A stretch of DNA of 64,000 nucleotides. It comes from Diplonema papillatum. Lineage: Eukaryota > Euglenozoa > Diplonemea > Diplonemida > Diplonemidae. The DNA lies in the NCBI GenBank assembly GCA_030068145.1, contig JAPJBO010000685.1, forward strand, positions 62,000 to 125,999. Direction: 5' to 3'. Position 1 is the first letter of the stretch, and the number at the start of each line of letters is the position of its first letter. The position numbers and the translations under genes are program-made. Positions 1 to 11,757 of this stretch are shown piece by piece. The notes under the pieces are model-generated. The model did not search any database and was not told where the DNA came from. It saw only the letters and a list, made by a program, of their open reading frames with translations.

Positions 1-206
1 CTGGGAAGTTCGGACGGTTAGAGATTCTAGGAGAACGTTACAGACACGTAACAACCAGTCAGTGTATCAACTGTATCAACCAAACCTACCACCCGATTTT
101 CGGTTGTACAACTAACAAGTAAAAGAATAAAACAGAACTACGCAGTTTCTTTTTCACCTCACGTAACCGTACTGCCCTGGCTTATTATGACTTACCCTAT
201 TCGCAG

Positions 207-1294
207 ACGCTCGACTCCACCGACGAAGAAAGCGACGTGTACTCGGAGGTGACGGAGCTCAGCAAGGGCCTGCCAGCGAACCTTGCGAAGGCGCTGAAGC
301 GCGGGCACGCGCGGGCCCGGGCTCACACCTCGGACCGCACCGTGGCAGACCTCCAGACCCGGCTGCAAGCTACCGAGGACCAGCTGCGGGCCACCACGTC
401 CCGCTGCGCGTCCGTCCGCGACGAGCTGCAGCAGCTGCGGACGGAGAAGGTGGCTGTGGAGGAGACGTACCGGGCGAGGGAGGAGCAGCTGAAGGCGCTG
501 GCCGAGAAAACGACCGAAAAACTCGCTGCGCTGCAAGGCGAGGCGCGCAGCTTCAGAGAAACGCTGAAGGACGGGCTGCACGAGCGGATGTTCATCGGGC
601 AGGAGACCGCGGCCATCCTCAGGGCGAAGCGGTACGAGCGCCTGGACCTGATCGAATACGTGCAGCTCCGCGTGTTCGAGAAAATGCAAGAACGGTACAA
701 ATCGCGCGACGACGACGACCAAGCGTCCGCGGCAGCACACCAGGACCTCCTCCACGCACGCCAGGAGGTAGACCGGCTCGGGGTCAGACTCTCCGACCAG
801 CTTGCGCTCAACGAACGCCTCAAAGACGAGTTTTCCCGGAAAACCGCGCGGGCTGAGCAGCAGGCGGCGGCGGTGGAGGCGGAGCTGGAGCAGGCGCTCC
901 GGAAAATAGACGCGGACAGAGAGCAGGCCCGGGCGGCGACGCTCCTGGCTGAGGAGCACGAGGCGAACAAACACAGGGTTGCTCGGCTGACTGCGGAGAA
1001 CGTCGCCCTGGCGGCGAAGGCGCAGAGCCTCGAGCTGGGGCTGGCGGCCGCGAAGGCGGACCTGTCGTGCGATGCGAGCCAGGCGAAGCACACCGTGACC
1101 GAGCTGCACTTTGCGAAGAAGGAGGCGGCCGCGCTGGCGGCCCGCATCGCGGGCATCGAGCAGGAGAAGTCGGACCTCACGCAGAAGCTGATCAGGGTCC
1201 AGGAGACCGCCGCCGGTGACGCCGCGCGCCATGCGGCCGAGGTGCTGGCCATCAAGCGCGACTGCGACGACAAGCTGATCCGGGAGATCGACAG
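207..1294 (+). CDS. Coiled-coil protein, upstream exon (possible PIBF1/CEP90-like)
   Basis: The frame is open from the acceptor-like TTCGCAG ending at 206 to a donor ACAG|GTAACA after 1294. It starts with an acidic stretch (DSTDEESD) and continues as a heptad-rich Glu/Ala/Leu/Arg coiled coil of about 360 residues, including NLAKALKRG near the start. The exon ends in phase 2 (AG), and the first base of the downstream exons (G) completes an Arg codon, so the coiled coil reads on through the splice. I see no convincing ATG at its beginning, so the true N-terminus is probably in an exon left of the window. The composition and the layout of the last exon suggest a centriolar coiled-coil protein such as PIBF1/CEP90, but this is a low-confidence name; the reading frame and splice phase are well supported. 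Confidence 0.75.
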
Positions 1295-1404
1295 GTAACA
1301 TTGCTTTTCATTCGTGGAACCTGTGATCCTTCCAACACCGTCCAGGCAGAACAATCTAGCCAGAAAAAACCTTGTATTAGGGCGGAAACAACCCGCACCA
1401 CGTA

Positions 1405-1690
1405 TCGCAAGCACTACTCTACGAGAAAATACATAAACAACAGACTGGTACGGGCTACAAGGCAACCCCTGCTCAACTTGTAGAACCCAAGACTACACTC
1501 CACGAAGGAGTGTACTTGGTGTCGGTCACAAACAGTCCCGGACATGGCTAGCCATAACCCATAACGAAAGCGTGCACCAAATATACAACCCGTAACCATA
1601 TAGCCCTTTCTTGCTCGGAGAGAACCCATTCATGAACGGTCACACGGAGACCCTTAACCCCCGGAATTTCAAGCGAACTTTAACTCTATA
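1405..1690 (+). repeat. Dispersed repeat family H, copy in intron
   Basis: About 290 bp that recurs near 43576-43960 and in part at 44040-44180. Shared landmarks are the stretches around GGACATGGCTAGCCATAACC and AACGGTCACACGGAGACCC. It lies inside the intron after the exon ending at 1294. No coding potential is seen. Confidence 0.75.
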
Positions 1691-1829
1691 AAGAAGGAGT
1701 ATCCACTCGACTTTTTTGGGGTCATAGGAGGTCATACAGGGGTCACATGGATTGGGTGGTTGCGCCGAAGACGTCCAAGACCAGCATCAAAAGAAGTGCC
1801 GGCGCAGAATCATGCCAGATAGTGCGATA

Positions 1830-1965
1830 GCCGAGTTTCGGATTCGGGAAGAAGGGCTGAACGCATCGCTGTGCGCGGCCTGAAGGTGAAGGCGACCGAG
1901 GTGCAGCAGCTGCTCCTGGTGCGCGACGAGCAGGCCGTCGAGGCTCTCCACCTCGAAGCCCGCAG
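1830..1965 (+). pseudogene. Degenerate partial copy of the coiled-coil exon
   Basis: This stretch matches the middle and end of the 306-nt coiled-coil exon (the part coding EFRIREEGLNAS and KVKATEVQQLLLV) but has internal deletions and no intact acceptor. It runs a few codons further into the real exon sequence (HLEAR) than the better copies downstream. It is the most decayed of the upstream exon copies. Confidence 0.7.
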
Positions 1966-2130
1966 GCTCTAAAACCCCCGGTGAATCCAGCGAAGTTCCA
2001 CTACTCTATAACTCCCGTTCGAAAAAGTGTGACTCCCAACCTTGAGAACACGCTGCGTATACGAGGATTTTCCTTCTGCCAGAAATCACAAGGTTTCAAG
2101 CGAACACTCTAAAGCACCCCCTTCCTGCAG

Positions 2131-2423
2131 GTTGCAGACAACCGGCGAGAACGATTTCCACTGCCTACCAAGGCACTTGCCGACCGCGAAAACGCGCACC
2201 TGCATGCGGAGCGTGACTTGGCCGCGCGAAGTACGAAGACAGCCGCCCGCCGGGTGCAAGAAGTGGAGCAGGACCTGAAGAGCATGACCGAGTTCCGGAT
2301 CCGGGAAGAAGGGCTGAACGCGTCGCTGAGCGCGGCCCGGGCGGACCTGAAGGTGAAGGCGACCGAGGTGCAGCAGCTGCTGCTGGTGCGCGACGAGCAC
2401 GAGCGGGCCGTCGAGGCTCTCCG
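2131..2423 (+). pseudogene. Frame-broken copy of the 306-nt coiled-coil exon
   Basis: It begins after a good acceptor (CTTCCTGCAG) and ends at CTCCG|GTGAAT like the intact copies, but it is 293 nt long instead of 306. A 10-nt deletion near its start and a 3-nt deletion in its middle account for the difference and shift the frame, so inclusion would break the protein. Confidence 0.75.
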
Positions 2424-2710
2424 GTGAATCCAGCGAAGTCTCACTACTCTGCAACCCCCGTTCGAAAAAGTGTGACTACCAACCTAAGAACACACTGCGT
2501 ACAAGGATATTGCTACTGCCAGAAGTCACAAGGTTTCAAGCGAATACTCTAAACCCCCGGAGTATTTAGCGAATCTCACTACTCTATAACACCCGTTCGA
2601 AAACGTGCGATTACACCAACCTTAAGAACACGCTTCGTATACAAGGATATTCGTACTGCCAAAAGTCACTAGGTTTCAAGCGAACACGCGAAAACACCCC
2701 CTCCCAACAG

Positions 2711-3016
2711 GTTGCAGACAACCGGCGAGAACGATCTCCACCGCCTCACGGAGCACACCAAGGCACTTGCCGACCGCGAAAACGCGCACCTGCATGCGGA
2801 GCGTGACTTGGCCGCGCAAAGTGCGAAGACAGCCGCCCGCCGGGTGCAAGAAGTGGAGCAGGACCTGAAGAGCATGACCGCCGAGTTCCGGATCCGGGAA
2901 GAAGGGCTGAACGCGTCGCTGAGCGCGGCCCGGGCGGACCTGAAGGTGAAGGCGACCGAGGTGCAGCAGCTGCTGCTGGTGCGCGACGAGCACGAGCGGG
3001 CCGTCGAGGCTCTCCG
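2711..3016 (+). CDS. In-phase duplicate coiled-coil exon, copy 1
   Basis: A 306-nt segment bounded by acceptor CCCAACAG and donor CTCCG|GTGAAT. It starts and ends in phase 2, so it could be included without changing the frame. It codes for 102 residues of heptad coiled coil (QTTGENDLHRL to HERAVEALR). The next copy starts exactly 593 bp downstream and appears identical, as does the matching part of the terminal exon. It could be a real repeated exon or a recent non-functional duplicate; RNA evidence is needed to tell. Confidence 0.55.
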
Positions 3017-3303
3017 GTGAATCCAGCGAAGTCTCACTACTCTGCAACCCCCGTTCGAAAAAGTGTGACTACCAACCTAAGAACACACTGCGTACAAGGA
3101 TATTGCTACTGCCAGAAGTCACAAGGTTTCAAGCGAATACTCTAAACCCCCGGAGTATTTAGCGAATCTCACTACTCTATAACACCCGTTCGAAAACGTG
3201 CGATTACACCAACCTTAAGAACACGCTTCGTATACAAGGATATTCGTACTGCCAAAAGTCACTAGGTTTCAAGCGAACACGCGAAAACACCCCCTCCCAA
3301 CAG

Positions 3304-3609
3304 GTTGCAGACAACCGGCGAGAACGATCTCCACCGCCTCACGGAGCACACCAAGGCACTTGCCGACCGCGAAAACGCGCACCTGCATGCGGAGCGTGAC
3401 TTGGCCGCGCAAAGTGCGAAGACAGCCGCCCGCCGGGTGCAAGAAGTGGAGCAGGACCTGAAGAGCATGACCGCCGAGTTCCGGATCCGGGAAGAAGGGC
3501 TGAACGCGTCGCTGAGCGCGGCCCGGGCGGACCTGAAGGTGAAGGCGACCGAGGTGCAGCAGCTGCTGCTGGTGCGCGACGAGCACGAGCGGGCCGTCGA
3601 GGCTCTCCG
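3304..3609 (+). CDS. In-phase duplicate coiled-coil exon, copy 2
   Basis: Same 306-nt, phase 2-2 exon as at 2711, with the same acceptor and donor. The 593-bp repeat unit includes the flanking intron, which itself carries an internal degenerate duplication (two AAGTCAC...GGTTTCAAGCGAA blocks per unit). Near identity between units indicates a recent tandem duplication. Confidence 0.55.
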
Positions 3610-3896
3610 GTGAATCCAGCGAAGTCTCACTACTCTGCAACCCCCGTTCGAAAAAGTGTGACTACCAACCTAAGAACACACTGCGTACAAGGATATTGCT
3701 ACTGCCAGAAGTCACAAGGTTTCAAGCGAATACTCTAAACCCCCGGAGTATTTAGCGAATCTCACTACTCTATAACACCCGTTCGAAAACGTGCGATTAC
3801 ACCAACCTTAAGAACACGCTTCGTATACAAGGATATTCGTACTGCCAAAAGTCACTAGGTTTCAAGCGAACACGCGAAAACACCCCCTCCCAACAG

Positions 3897-5025
3897 GTTG
3901 CAGACAACCGGCGAGAACGATCTCCACCGCCTCACGGAGCACACCAAGGCACTTGCCGACCGCGAAAACGCGCACCTGCATGCGGAGCGTGACTTGGCCG
4001 CGCAAAGTGCGAAGACAGCCGCCCGCCGGGTGCAAGAAGTGGAGCAGGACCTGAAGAGCATGACCGCCGAGTTCCGGATCCGGGAAGAAGGGCTGAACGC
4101 GTCGCTGAGCGCGGCCCGGGCGGACCTGAAGGTGAAGGCGACCGAGGTGCAGCAGCTGCTGCTGGTGCGCGACGAGCACGAGCGGGCCGTCGAGGCTCTC
4201 CACCTCGAAGCACGCTGCTCGGCGAAGAAGCTGGACACGCTGAAGGCCGAGTTCTACGAGCTCCAGCTGCAGCACAGCCGGCAGCTGGCCGAGGCGAACG
4301 CCCGCGCAGGCACCCTGAAGGAGCAGCTGAAGATGTACGCGGAACTCGAATCGGAGTTCGATTCTGCCGTCGAAGCCACCGGGCACAACCTTCCGGATCT
4401 CCCGCTCGGATCCCCTTCGGCGCTGGCGCTCTCCTCGCACACCCTGTCCCACGTCCCGGCAGCCCCGCAGCGGCGGATCCAGCACTGCCTCGTCCTCGCG
4501 CAAAAGGCGTTGAAACTCGAGCGAGAAGTCGCCGAAACGCAGGCGGCCCTCCGGACATCCGCGGGCACGGAAGCCAAGCTGAAGGCTGAGTTGGCCCGGG
4601 TGCGGGCAAGCTGCGGGCACCCGACGGAGGGCCAGCCGTACCAGTACTTCATCGACACGCTCGAGGCGCGGGAGGACGAGCTGAAGGCGGCGGCGGGCCG
4701 GATCGACGCGTTCTCCGCCGAAAACGGCGCTCTGCGGGCCGCGGTCGAGACGCTGTCCGGGCAGCTGGCGGCGCTGAAGGAGCAGCGGGACGAGCTCTCG
4801 CGCTACCTGCAGCAGCAGCTGCACGCGGCCAAGCTCGCGGGGCACCGCAAGCGGGCGAAGGACCCCAGGGAGACCAAGCCGGCTTCCAAGCCACGCCGGC
4901 AGCCCGCCGTGCAGTACGGTCAGTACATCGCCACGCAGGGCCCCGGTTACGACTCGGCAGTCCCCGGGACGACAGACGAAGAAGAGGAGGCTGGCGGAGA
5001 GCAGCCCTTCACGATATCCGCATGA
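3897..5025 (+). CDS. Coiled-coil protein, terminal exon (possible PIBF1/CEP90-like)
   Basis: It begins after acceptor CCCAACAG with a single G that completes the codon left by the upstream exon, then reads 375 codons to a TGA at 5023-5025. The first 102 residues equal the duplicated exon; then come more coiled coil (LDTLKAEFYELQLQH, YAELESEFD), a non-helical stretch rich in Pro/Ser/Leu, a second helical block (RRIQHCLVLAQKALKLERE), QPYQYFIDTLEARE, a further coiled coil, and a basic then acidic tail (KPRRQPAVQYGQY, TTDEEEEAGGEQ). Combination with the upstream exon gives a protein of at least about 730 residues. The block order resembles PIBF1/CEP90 centriolar proteins, but I could not align it, so the family name is tentative. 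Confidence 0.7.
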
Positions 5026-7560
5026 GTCTGTTTCTATGCTGGGCCCTCGTTGTGTTCACCCACCTCCGCGAAATCCTGAAGACGCGCATGCTTCCTTTTC
5101 CAGGCCGTGGTCTCCGAGTTTTTCAAGCAACGAGTTTTCTTAGTATCAGCTGTACGAAACTGGTTGTCGTGCCAGCTTGCACAGCTGCACGCGTCGCCGC
5201 AAGGCATCGGAAGCGGGCGAAGGACCACAGGGAGGCCAAGCAGGCTTACAAGCCACGCCGGCAGCCCGCCGTGCAGTACGGTCAGTACATCGCCACGCAG
5301 GGCCCCGGTTACGACTCGGCAGTCCCCGGGCGACAGACGAAGAAGAGGTGGCGGAGAGCAGCCCTTCACGATATCCGCATGAGTCTGTTTCTATGCTGGG
5401 CCCTCGTTGTGTTCACCCACCTCCGCGAAATCCTGAAGACGCGCATGCTTCCTTTTCCAGGCCGTGGTCTCCGAGTTTTTCAAGCAACGAGTTTTCTTAG
5501 TATCAGCTGTACGAAACTGGTTGTCGTGCCAGCTTGCACAGCTGCACGCGTCGCCGCAAGGCATCGGAAGCGGGCGAAGGACCACAGGGAGGCCAAGCAG
5601 GCTTACAAGCCACGCCGGCAGCCCGCCGTGCAGTACGGTCAGTACATCGCCACGCAGGGCCCCGGTTACGACTCGGCAGTCCCCGGGCGACAGACGAAGG
5701 AGAGCAGCCCTTCACGATATCCGCATGAGTCTGTTTCTATGCTGGGCCCTCATTGTGTTCACCCACCTCCACGAAATCCTGAAGACGTGCATGCTTTCCA
5801 TCCCAGGCTGTTGTCTCCGAGTTTTTGGAGCAACGAGTTTTCTTGGTACCAGCCGCACGAAACCGGTCGTCGCGCCAGCCCGCACAGCTGCACGCGTCGC
5901 CGCAAGGCATCGGAAGTGGGCGAAGGACCACAGGGAGGCCAAGCAGGCTTCCAAGCCACGCCGGCAGCCCACCGTGCAGTACGGTCAGTACATCGCCCCG
6001 GTTACGACTCGGCAGTCCCCGGGACGACAGACGAAGAAGAGGAGGCTGGCTGCAGAGCAGCCCTTCACGATATCCGCGTGAGTCTGTTTCTATGCTGGGC
6101 CCTCATTGTGTTCACCCACCTCCACGAAATCCTGAAGACGTGCATGCTTTCCATCCCAGGCTGTTGTCTCCGAGTTTTTGGAGCAACGAGTTTTCTTGGT
6201 ATCAGCTGTACGAAACTGGTTGTCGTGCCAGCTTGACAGCTGCACGCGTCGCCGCAAGGCATCGGAAGCGGGCGAAGGACCACAGGGAGGCCAAGCAGGC
6301 TTACAAGCCACTCCGGCAGCCCGCCGTGCAGTACGGTCAGTACATCGCCACGCAGGGCCCCGGTTACGACTCGGCAGTCCCCGGGACGACAGACGAAGAA
6401 GAGGAGGCTGGCGGAGAGCAGCCCTTCACGATATCCGCATGAGTCTGTTTCTATGCTGGGCCCTCGTTGTGTTCACCCACCTCCGCGAAATCCTGAAGAC
6501 GCGCATGCTTCCTTTTCCAGGCCGTGGTCTCCGAGTTTTTCAAGCAACGAGTTTTCTTAGTATCAGCTGTACGAAACTGGTTGTCGTGCCAGCTTGGGCA
6601 GCTGCACGCGTCGCCGCAAGGCATCGGAAGCGGGCGAAGGACCACAGGGAGGAAAGCAGGCTTCAAAGCCACGCCGGCAGCCCGCCGTGCAGTACGGTCA
6701 GTACATCGCCACGCAGGGCCCCGGTTACGACTCGGCAGTCCCCGGGACGACAGACGAAGAAGAGGAGGCTGGCGGAGAGCAGCCCTTCACGATATCCGCG
6801 TGAGTCTGTTTCTATGCTGGGCCCTCATTGTGTTCACCCACCTCCACGAAATCCTGAAGACGTGCATGCTTTCCATCCCAGGCTGTTGTCTCCGAGTTTT
6901 TGGAGCAACGAGTTTTCTTAGTATCAGCTGTACGAAACTGGTTGTCGTGCCAGCTTGCACAGCTGCACGCGTCGCCGCAAGGCATCGGAAGCGGGCGAAG
7001 TACCACAGGGAGGCCAAGCAGGCTTCCAAGCCACGCCGGCAGCCCGCCGTGCAGTACGGTCAGTACATCGCCACGCAGGGCCCCGGTTACGACTCGGCAG
7101 TCCCCGGGACGACAGACGAAGAAGAGGAGGTGGCTCGGCAGTCCCCGGGACGACAGACGAAGAAGAGGAGGTGGCGGAGAGCAGCCCTTCACGATATCCG
7201 CATGAGTCTGTTTCTATGCTGGGCCCTCGTTGTGTTCACCCACCTCCGCGAAATCCTGAAGACGTGCATGCTTCCTTTTCCAGGCCGTGGTCTCCGAGTT
7301 TTTCAAGCAACGAGTTTCCTTAGTATCAGCTGTACGAAACTGGTTGTCGTGCCAGCTTGACAGCTGCACGCGTCGCCGCAAGGCATCGGAAGCGGGCGAA
7401 GGACCACAGGGAGGAAAGCCGGCACGCCGGCAGCCCGCCGCGCAGTACGGTCAGTACATCGCCATGCAGGGCCCCGGTTACGACTCAGCCGTCTCAACGA
7501 CGACAGACGAAGAAGAGGAGGCTGGCTGCAGAGCAGCCCTTCACGATATCCGCGTGAGTC
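5026..7560 (+). repeat. Tandem array of 3'-terminal exon fragments
   Basis: Seven imperfect units of about 345-405 bp follow the terminal exon. Each has an intron-like lead (GAGTCTGTTTCTATGCTGGG, then CTTCCTTTTCCAG), a junction near CTTGCACAG, and a copy of the last roughly 190 nt of the exon (coding HRKRAKD to EQPFTISA). Ends are near 5377, 5723, 6074, 6437, 6798, 7199 and 7551. Small indels (for example in the DEEEE run) differ among units. After TATCCGC some units read GTGAGT (a strong donor) and others ATGAGT. Confidence 0.8.
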
Positions 7561-8060
7561 TCGAGTTGTTATGTGGAAGAACAGATTCGAGACACGCCGG
7601 CCCCTCGTTTGCTCACCCACCCCCATGAAATCTTGAAGATACGCACGTTCCCTTTTCCAGGCCGCGAACTCCGAGGTTTCTGAGCAGCGAGTTTTCTGGT
7701 ATCAGCTGTACACAAGTGGCAGTGTGTCGTACGAGGTTGCACCAGCTGCGCTTGTGGGGGAGGCCACCACGGAATGTGATAGTCCGCGGGCTCGATCCGG
7801 GCATTTCCGAACGGATCCGGGCATGTTTTGGGCACGTTCCGCATAGTTTCCGGCCTCGGAACCGGGCCCGCTGACCACCGGCGGCCATGCGCGAGGGCTC
7901 GAGAACACAAGCTGATATTTCTTGTGTCTAAAAACGGATCTGTTCCGCATAGCTTCCGGCCTCGGAACCGGGCCCGCTGACCGCCGGCGGCCATGCGCGA
8001 GGGCCCGAGAACACAAGCTGATATTTTTTGTGTCTTAAAAAAACGGATCTGGTGCTTCCT
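7561..8060. repeat. Decayed array unit and a 106-bp tandem duplication
   Basis: The start (to about 7730) is a degenerate eighth lead segment of the array to its left. At 7837-8052 a 106-bp unit starting TTCCGCATAG is present twice, ending in CGGATCTG. No coding potential is convincing here. Confidence 0.65.
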
Positions 8061-8084
8061 TTGTTAGTGCGCACTTACTTGACG

Positions 8085-8190
8085 AATGCAATCTGTCAAG
8101 AACAAAAAAACAGATCGATGGCAGCGTGCTATCCGCACTCCCGTTAATGAACAAAACAGGTTTGAAGGAAGTGCGCACAAACAAACACCT
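8085..8190 (+). repeat. Dispersed repeat family K
   Basis: The segment around ACAGATCGATGGCAGCG and AACAAAACAGGTTTGAAGG is found again at 29095-29205, inside an intron of the V-ATPase gene. Function unknown. Confidence 0.65.
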
Positions 8191-8395
8191 GCTTTGTAGG
8201 AAATGCTTGAGGAGACTGCCAGTTGCGATATATCAAAGGAGGTAAATGTGCTGTAGCCCACACGAAACACAGGTAACCCTGGGTTTAGTGGCCGGCGTAA
8301 GTGTTCAGCAATAAAGACCCACTTTGTAGTTGTATTGTGTTCTCCCTCGTCTAGCCTCCTCCGAAATGAGCACAAGGCAGTCCCTCGAGTATTTC
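8187..8395 (+). mobile_element. Family A MITE-like element with inverted arms
   Basis: A 200-bp dispersed element. The left arm at 8201-8220 is AAATGCTTGAGGAGACTGCC; the reverse complement of the right arm (8377-8395) is AAATACTCGAGGGACTGCC. The interior carries GGAGGTAAATGTGCTG, a GGTTTAGTGGC block and CCCACTTTGTAGTTGTAT. Other copies are at 33.65, 34.0, 45.3, 46.3, 61.3 and 61.9 kb. Confidence 0.65.
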
Positions 8396-9613
8396 TGTGG
8401 TTTCGTGCACTTGGTCACAGCTCCGGTCTGCTCAGCACGAGTATATGCCGATTCTCGGCAGTGTGTTTCCAACGCGCGCAGGCACACGCAACTACGCAGT
8501 GTGTCAACCACCCGAGCCGCCTTCGTCGCAGGGCGTAGCAGCAGCCACCACTACACAGTACTAGTGTGCTCGTACACCAGCAGCGTAGTATCCTCGACGG
8601 GATGTACCACTAACAGTGGTAGCACCAGCCACCACCACAGTATAGTAGTAGGGTATAGTAGTATGATGTCCTCTACACAGTGTGGAGTACGGTGTATGGT
8701 ATGCTACTAGCAGCTGGGGAGCCCCCCTGGGATTAGATTGCCCACCTCTCCGCCTTTCTTTTTCACTTCTACCAGCAGTCGGGGGCGGCGGCTGCATCCG
8801 CCGGGGCTCCCTCCGGGGCGGTTCTGGCAGGTGAGCAGCGCCTCTTCCACCCTTCTTGTATGCGAGCACAGGTACAGCGTGCTGAGGAGGTCCCGAGGGC
8901 TGTTTACAGCCCGGCTGGACATCCACTCTCATTTGCCAGGTGCGAGGTGATATTTGGGGTGTTACACACGTCAGTACTATGCAGTGCCGCTACGTAGCAT
9001 ACACCGATAATAGCTCCACCTGCAGGCTTAGGTATTAGGTACCGTAGTTGGATTAATGTTGAACCGGGTTGCGACTTCGCGTATTTTGCAGCATCGCGAC
9101 CCTGGTGCTTGCCCGCGTCTTGGGGTGCTCAACACTCAGCTCGACCCCTAGATGCCGCTGTCAAAGGAGGCTGCAGGACCACCACTGGTGCAGTCACGCA
9201 GGAGACTAGACCCCGGGTGTCCCGGGGTTTACCCGGTCTGTCATTTCCCCGTTCCAGCTTTAGTCCAGTTCAACGTTATTCCAATTACGGTACGTAAACA
9301 ACCGTCTCCACGGGCTTGTATGCAAGGAACGTCCTGATGCCTCGGGAAAATCGGTAGCAACGTGACCCTGCGGCGCGCAGCTCTGCGGTGCCGCTGAACG
9401 TGTAAAGGTTGACTCCTGTGTTCGCAGGGTTTCCTCCCAGCAGTGTGTTACACATATTGCACAGCGTACGCACGCTCGCCATCCACTGCGACACTGTCCT
9501 TTATCCCGACTCAACGACGGTCATCCTGTACGATCTCGCCTTGGATCGAACTCCATCTTTTCCTTCTAGTACTCTTTCGCTGAAAGGAACATTCCCGGAA
9601 CAACGGCTGCGCA

Positions 9614-9655
<42 letters not shown>

Positions 9656-11030
9656 AGAATCTGTTGCACACGCGAAGAACAAGAAATTGGGCGTTTGATT
9701 CAGCTAAATTTCGCGCAAGCGCCGGCGAGATCTACCAAGCACCTTCCTTCGATGTTGCCTTCTGAGCCGTCGCCGCCGCTCCGATGTCCGAATTTAGCGC
9801 TTTTCGGTATCATCGCTCAGTCAATTCTGATCGCCTGTTGTCTCGGTCATCTCATCAGCGCAAGACTCTACCTGCATACCTGCATACGTGTTATTCTCCT
9901 GGTCCGGGGTTCTTTCAGCCGTGTTTTTATAGTTAGAGAAAGGATCTTAGTCCGAGTAGAGCAGTCCGTAGACCGAACAAACAAAGCCGCGTTAGAAAAA
10001 AATAAATGAAACAAAACAAAAGACGCCTCCGGGCAGAACCTGAGAATGCGAAAAAAGAAAAAAAAAAAAAAAAAACGAAGGTCACAAGACACCAAACTGA
10101 TCGTCCTTCGGGATCGACGGTAACACAAAAAAAGCATCCGCTCTTTTAAATGCCCCGCCTTTCGCTCAGTTCACAGTCTCCCCCTTTGCCGAGTCTGCTC
10201 CGTATCGAGTTCGGCTGTTGGCGGCGGCTCAACTGCCAACGCCTCAACTCCGGGCCAGCACCCCCGCCCGGCGAACGCCGCCCAATGCGACGCAGCCCCC
10301 GGCGGCGTCCACCCGGCGCGCCAGGTTAACCGACGCAAACGCGAAGAAACGAGCGAGGGGTCCTTCGATGGCTCCGGCCGGGAGGCCACAACGGCACCCG
10401 CTCGTAGGCAGCCTCCGCGGCGGCGCAACAAATGCGTTCCATCTGCTGTGACGTAGACACGGGGTGTGCATGGTGCGTTGCTCAGGGTAGTCGAAGGCCT
10501 GACAATCACACTACTGTGAGTCGGTCCATCCCCTCTTGATAGACCGTGATAGACCGAAGAATACAGCACCGGGCAATTCGATGCAGCTCTAGGGACTAGG
10601 GATGGACCTGATAGACCGTGGTGGACCGTGATTCACTGTGATAAACAGCGGCAGGCACTTCGATGCAGTTTCAAAATACAGGGACGGACCGGCTCACACT
10701 AATGCAAAAAATCACGGCTGTTGGCGGCGGCACACCCGCGATCACTAGGGCTGTGGAAATGCATGTCAGCACACAGCTGAACTTTGAATCGCAAGGTTTG
10801 ATGGCATTGGATGGTGTTTGGTCAATGGATCTTGATTGAGAGCGATTGACGATTTGCCAAAAAATCGTACTTCAAAGGCATGGACTGGTTTTTGGCGAAA
10901 AAAAGAAACACAAAGCAAGTCGTTCGAATGAAACTCTCACCAACCTCAGCTGTTGTAAACAAGTCCCGCGGACCCCCGGTGACTCAAAGAACTTTCGTCG
11001 TTTTCTTCGTAAATGTACCTGTTGTCCAGG
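8396..11030. other. Repeat-rich stretch without a recognisable gene
   Basis: I find no supported exon here. It holds CCACCA-type low complexity near 8600, a copy of the TTGGATTAATGTTGAACCGG motif near 9050 (also at 21.9 and 23.9 kb), a 40-nt A tract at 9615-9654, a shorter one near 10055, and a GATAGACCGTG-rich segment at 10540-10700 that recurs in part at 36.3-36.5 kb. Confidence 0.5.
9615..9654 (+). repeat. Poly(A) tract of 40 nt
   Basis: An uninterrupted run of 40 A. It could be the tail of a retrocopy, but I recognise no coding or RNA gene directly upstream. Confidence 0.85.
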
Positions 11031-11039
11031 AAAGAGAAA

Positions 11040-11336
11040 CACATTGCAAGCTCGACAACAAGGTCCGGAAGATGGACATTTTGTTCATCCGCCCCGCGGA
11101 GTCGTCGAACAATGTGCTGCTGGCGGAGTTGGAAGCGAAGATGGCCTGCGAGAGTACACGAGGGACCAAGGCCTGCGAAAGTGGTACGCCAGCCGGTCCC
11201 TCGACGCGCCGCTGTCGGAGAAGGGAAAGCTGCAGGCGAGCCGGCTGGGCGAGAACAACTCCGAGGTGCTGAAGGAAAGCGAATACCCAGCCTTCTACTC
11301 CCGGTCGCCGGAACACTCAAGCAGACCAGTCACTTG
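11040..11336 (+). pseudogene. Partial 5' copy of the histidine-phosphatase exon, copy 1
   Basis: Matches the first roughly 260 nt of the phosphatase exon at 18.8 kb, including its leader and the start MDILFIRPAES. The catalytic RHA is changed to RPA. It breaks off after FYS (real gene: FCSPFMR) and runs into a spacer shared by the other copies. Several small indels are present, so it is non-functional as an enzyme. Confidence 0.8.
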
Positions 11337-11431
11337 ACCCCAAAATCTTCGAAACAAGTTCCGCGTACCCCCGGAGACTCAAATAACCATGTCGGGAAAC
11401 AGTCGTTTTCTTAGTAAAATATACCTGTTCC

Positions 11432-11735
11432 AGGAAAGAGAAACACATTGCAAGCTCGACAACAAGGTCCGGAAGATGGACATTTTGTTCATCCGCCACG
11501 CGGAGTCGTCGAACAATGTGCTGTTGGCGGAGTTGGAAGCGAAGATGGCCAGCGGAGAGTACACGAGGGACCAAGGCCTGCGAAAGTGGTACGCCAGCCG
11601 GTCCCTCGACGCGCCGCTGTCGGGGAAAGGAAAGCTGCAGGCGAGCCGGCTGGGCGAGTACTACTCCGAGGTGCTGAAGGAAAGCGGATACCCAGCCTTC
11701 TACTCCCCGTTCGCCGAAACACTTTAAAATACCGG
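11432..11735 (+). pseudogene. Partial 5' copy of the histidine-phosphatase exon, copy 2
   Basis: A better preserved copy with MDILFIRHAES and an open frame to about YSPFAETL, then a TAA just past the break-off point. It lacks the second catalytic histidine and the whole C-terminal two thirds. The retroelement beginning at 11758 is inserted in the spacer right after it. Confidence 0.8.
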
Positions 11736-11757
11736 TCCCTTGAGCCCCAATTTTTTC

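Noticed and set aside
192-1465. Long reverse-strand ORFs opposite the first coiled-coil exon
   Set aside because: Shadow frames of GC-rich coding DNA, with Arg/Ser/Cys-rich translations; the forward frame has splice sites and heptad structure.
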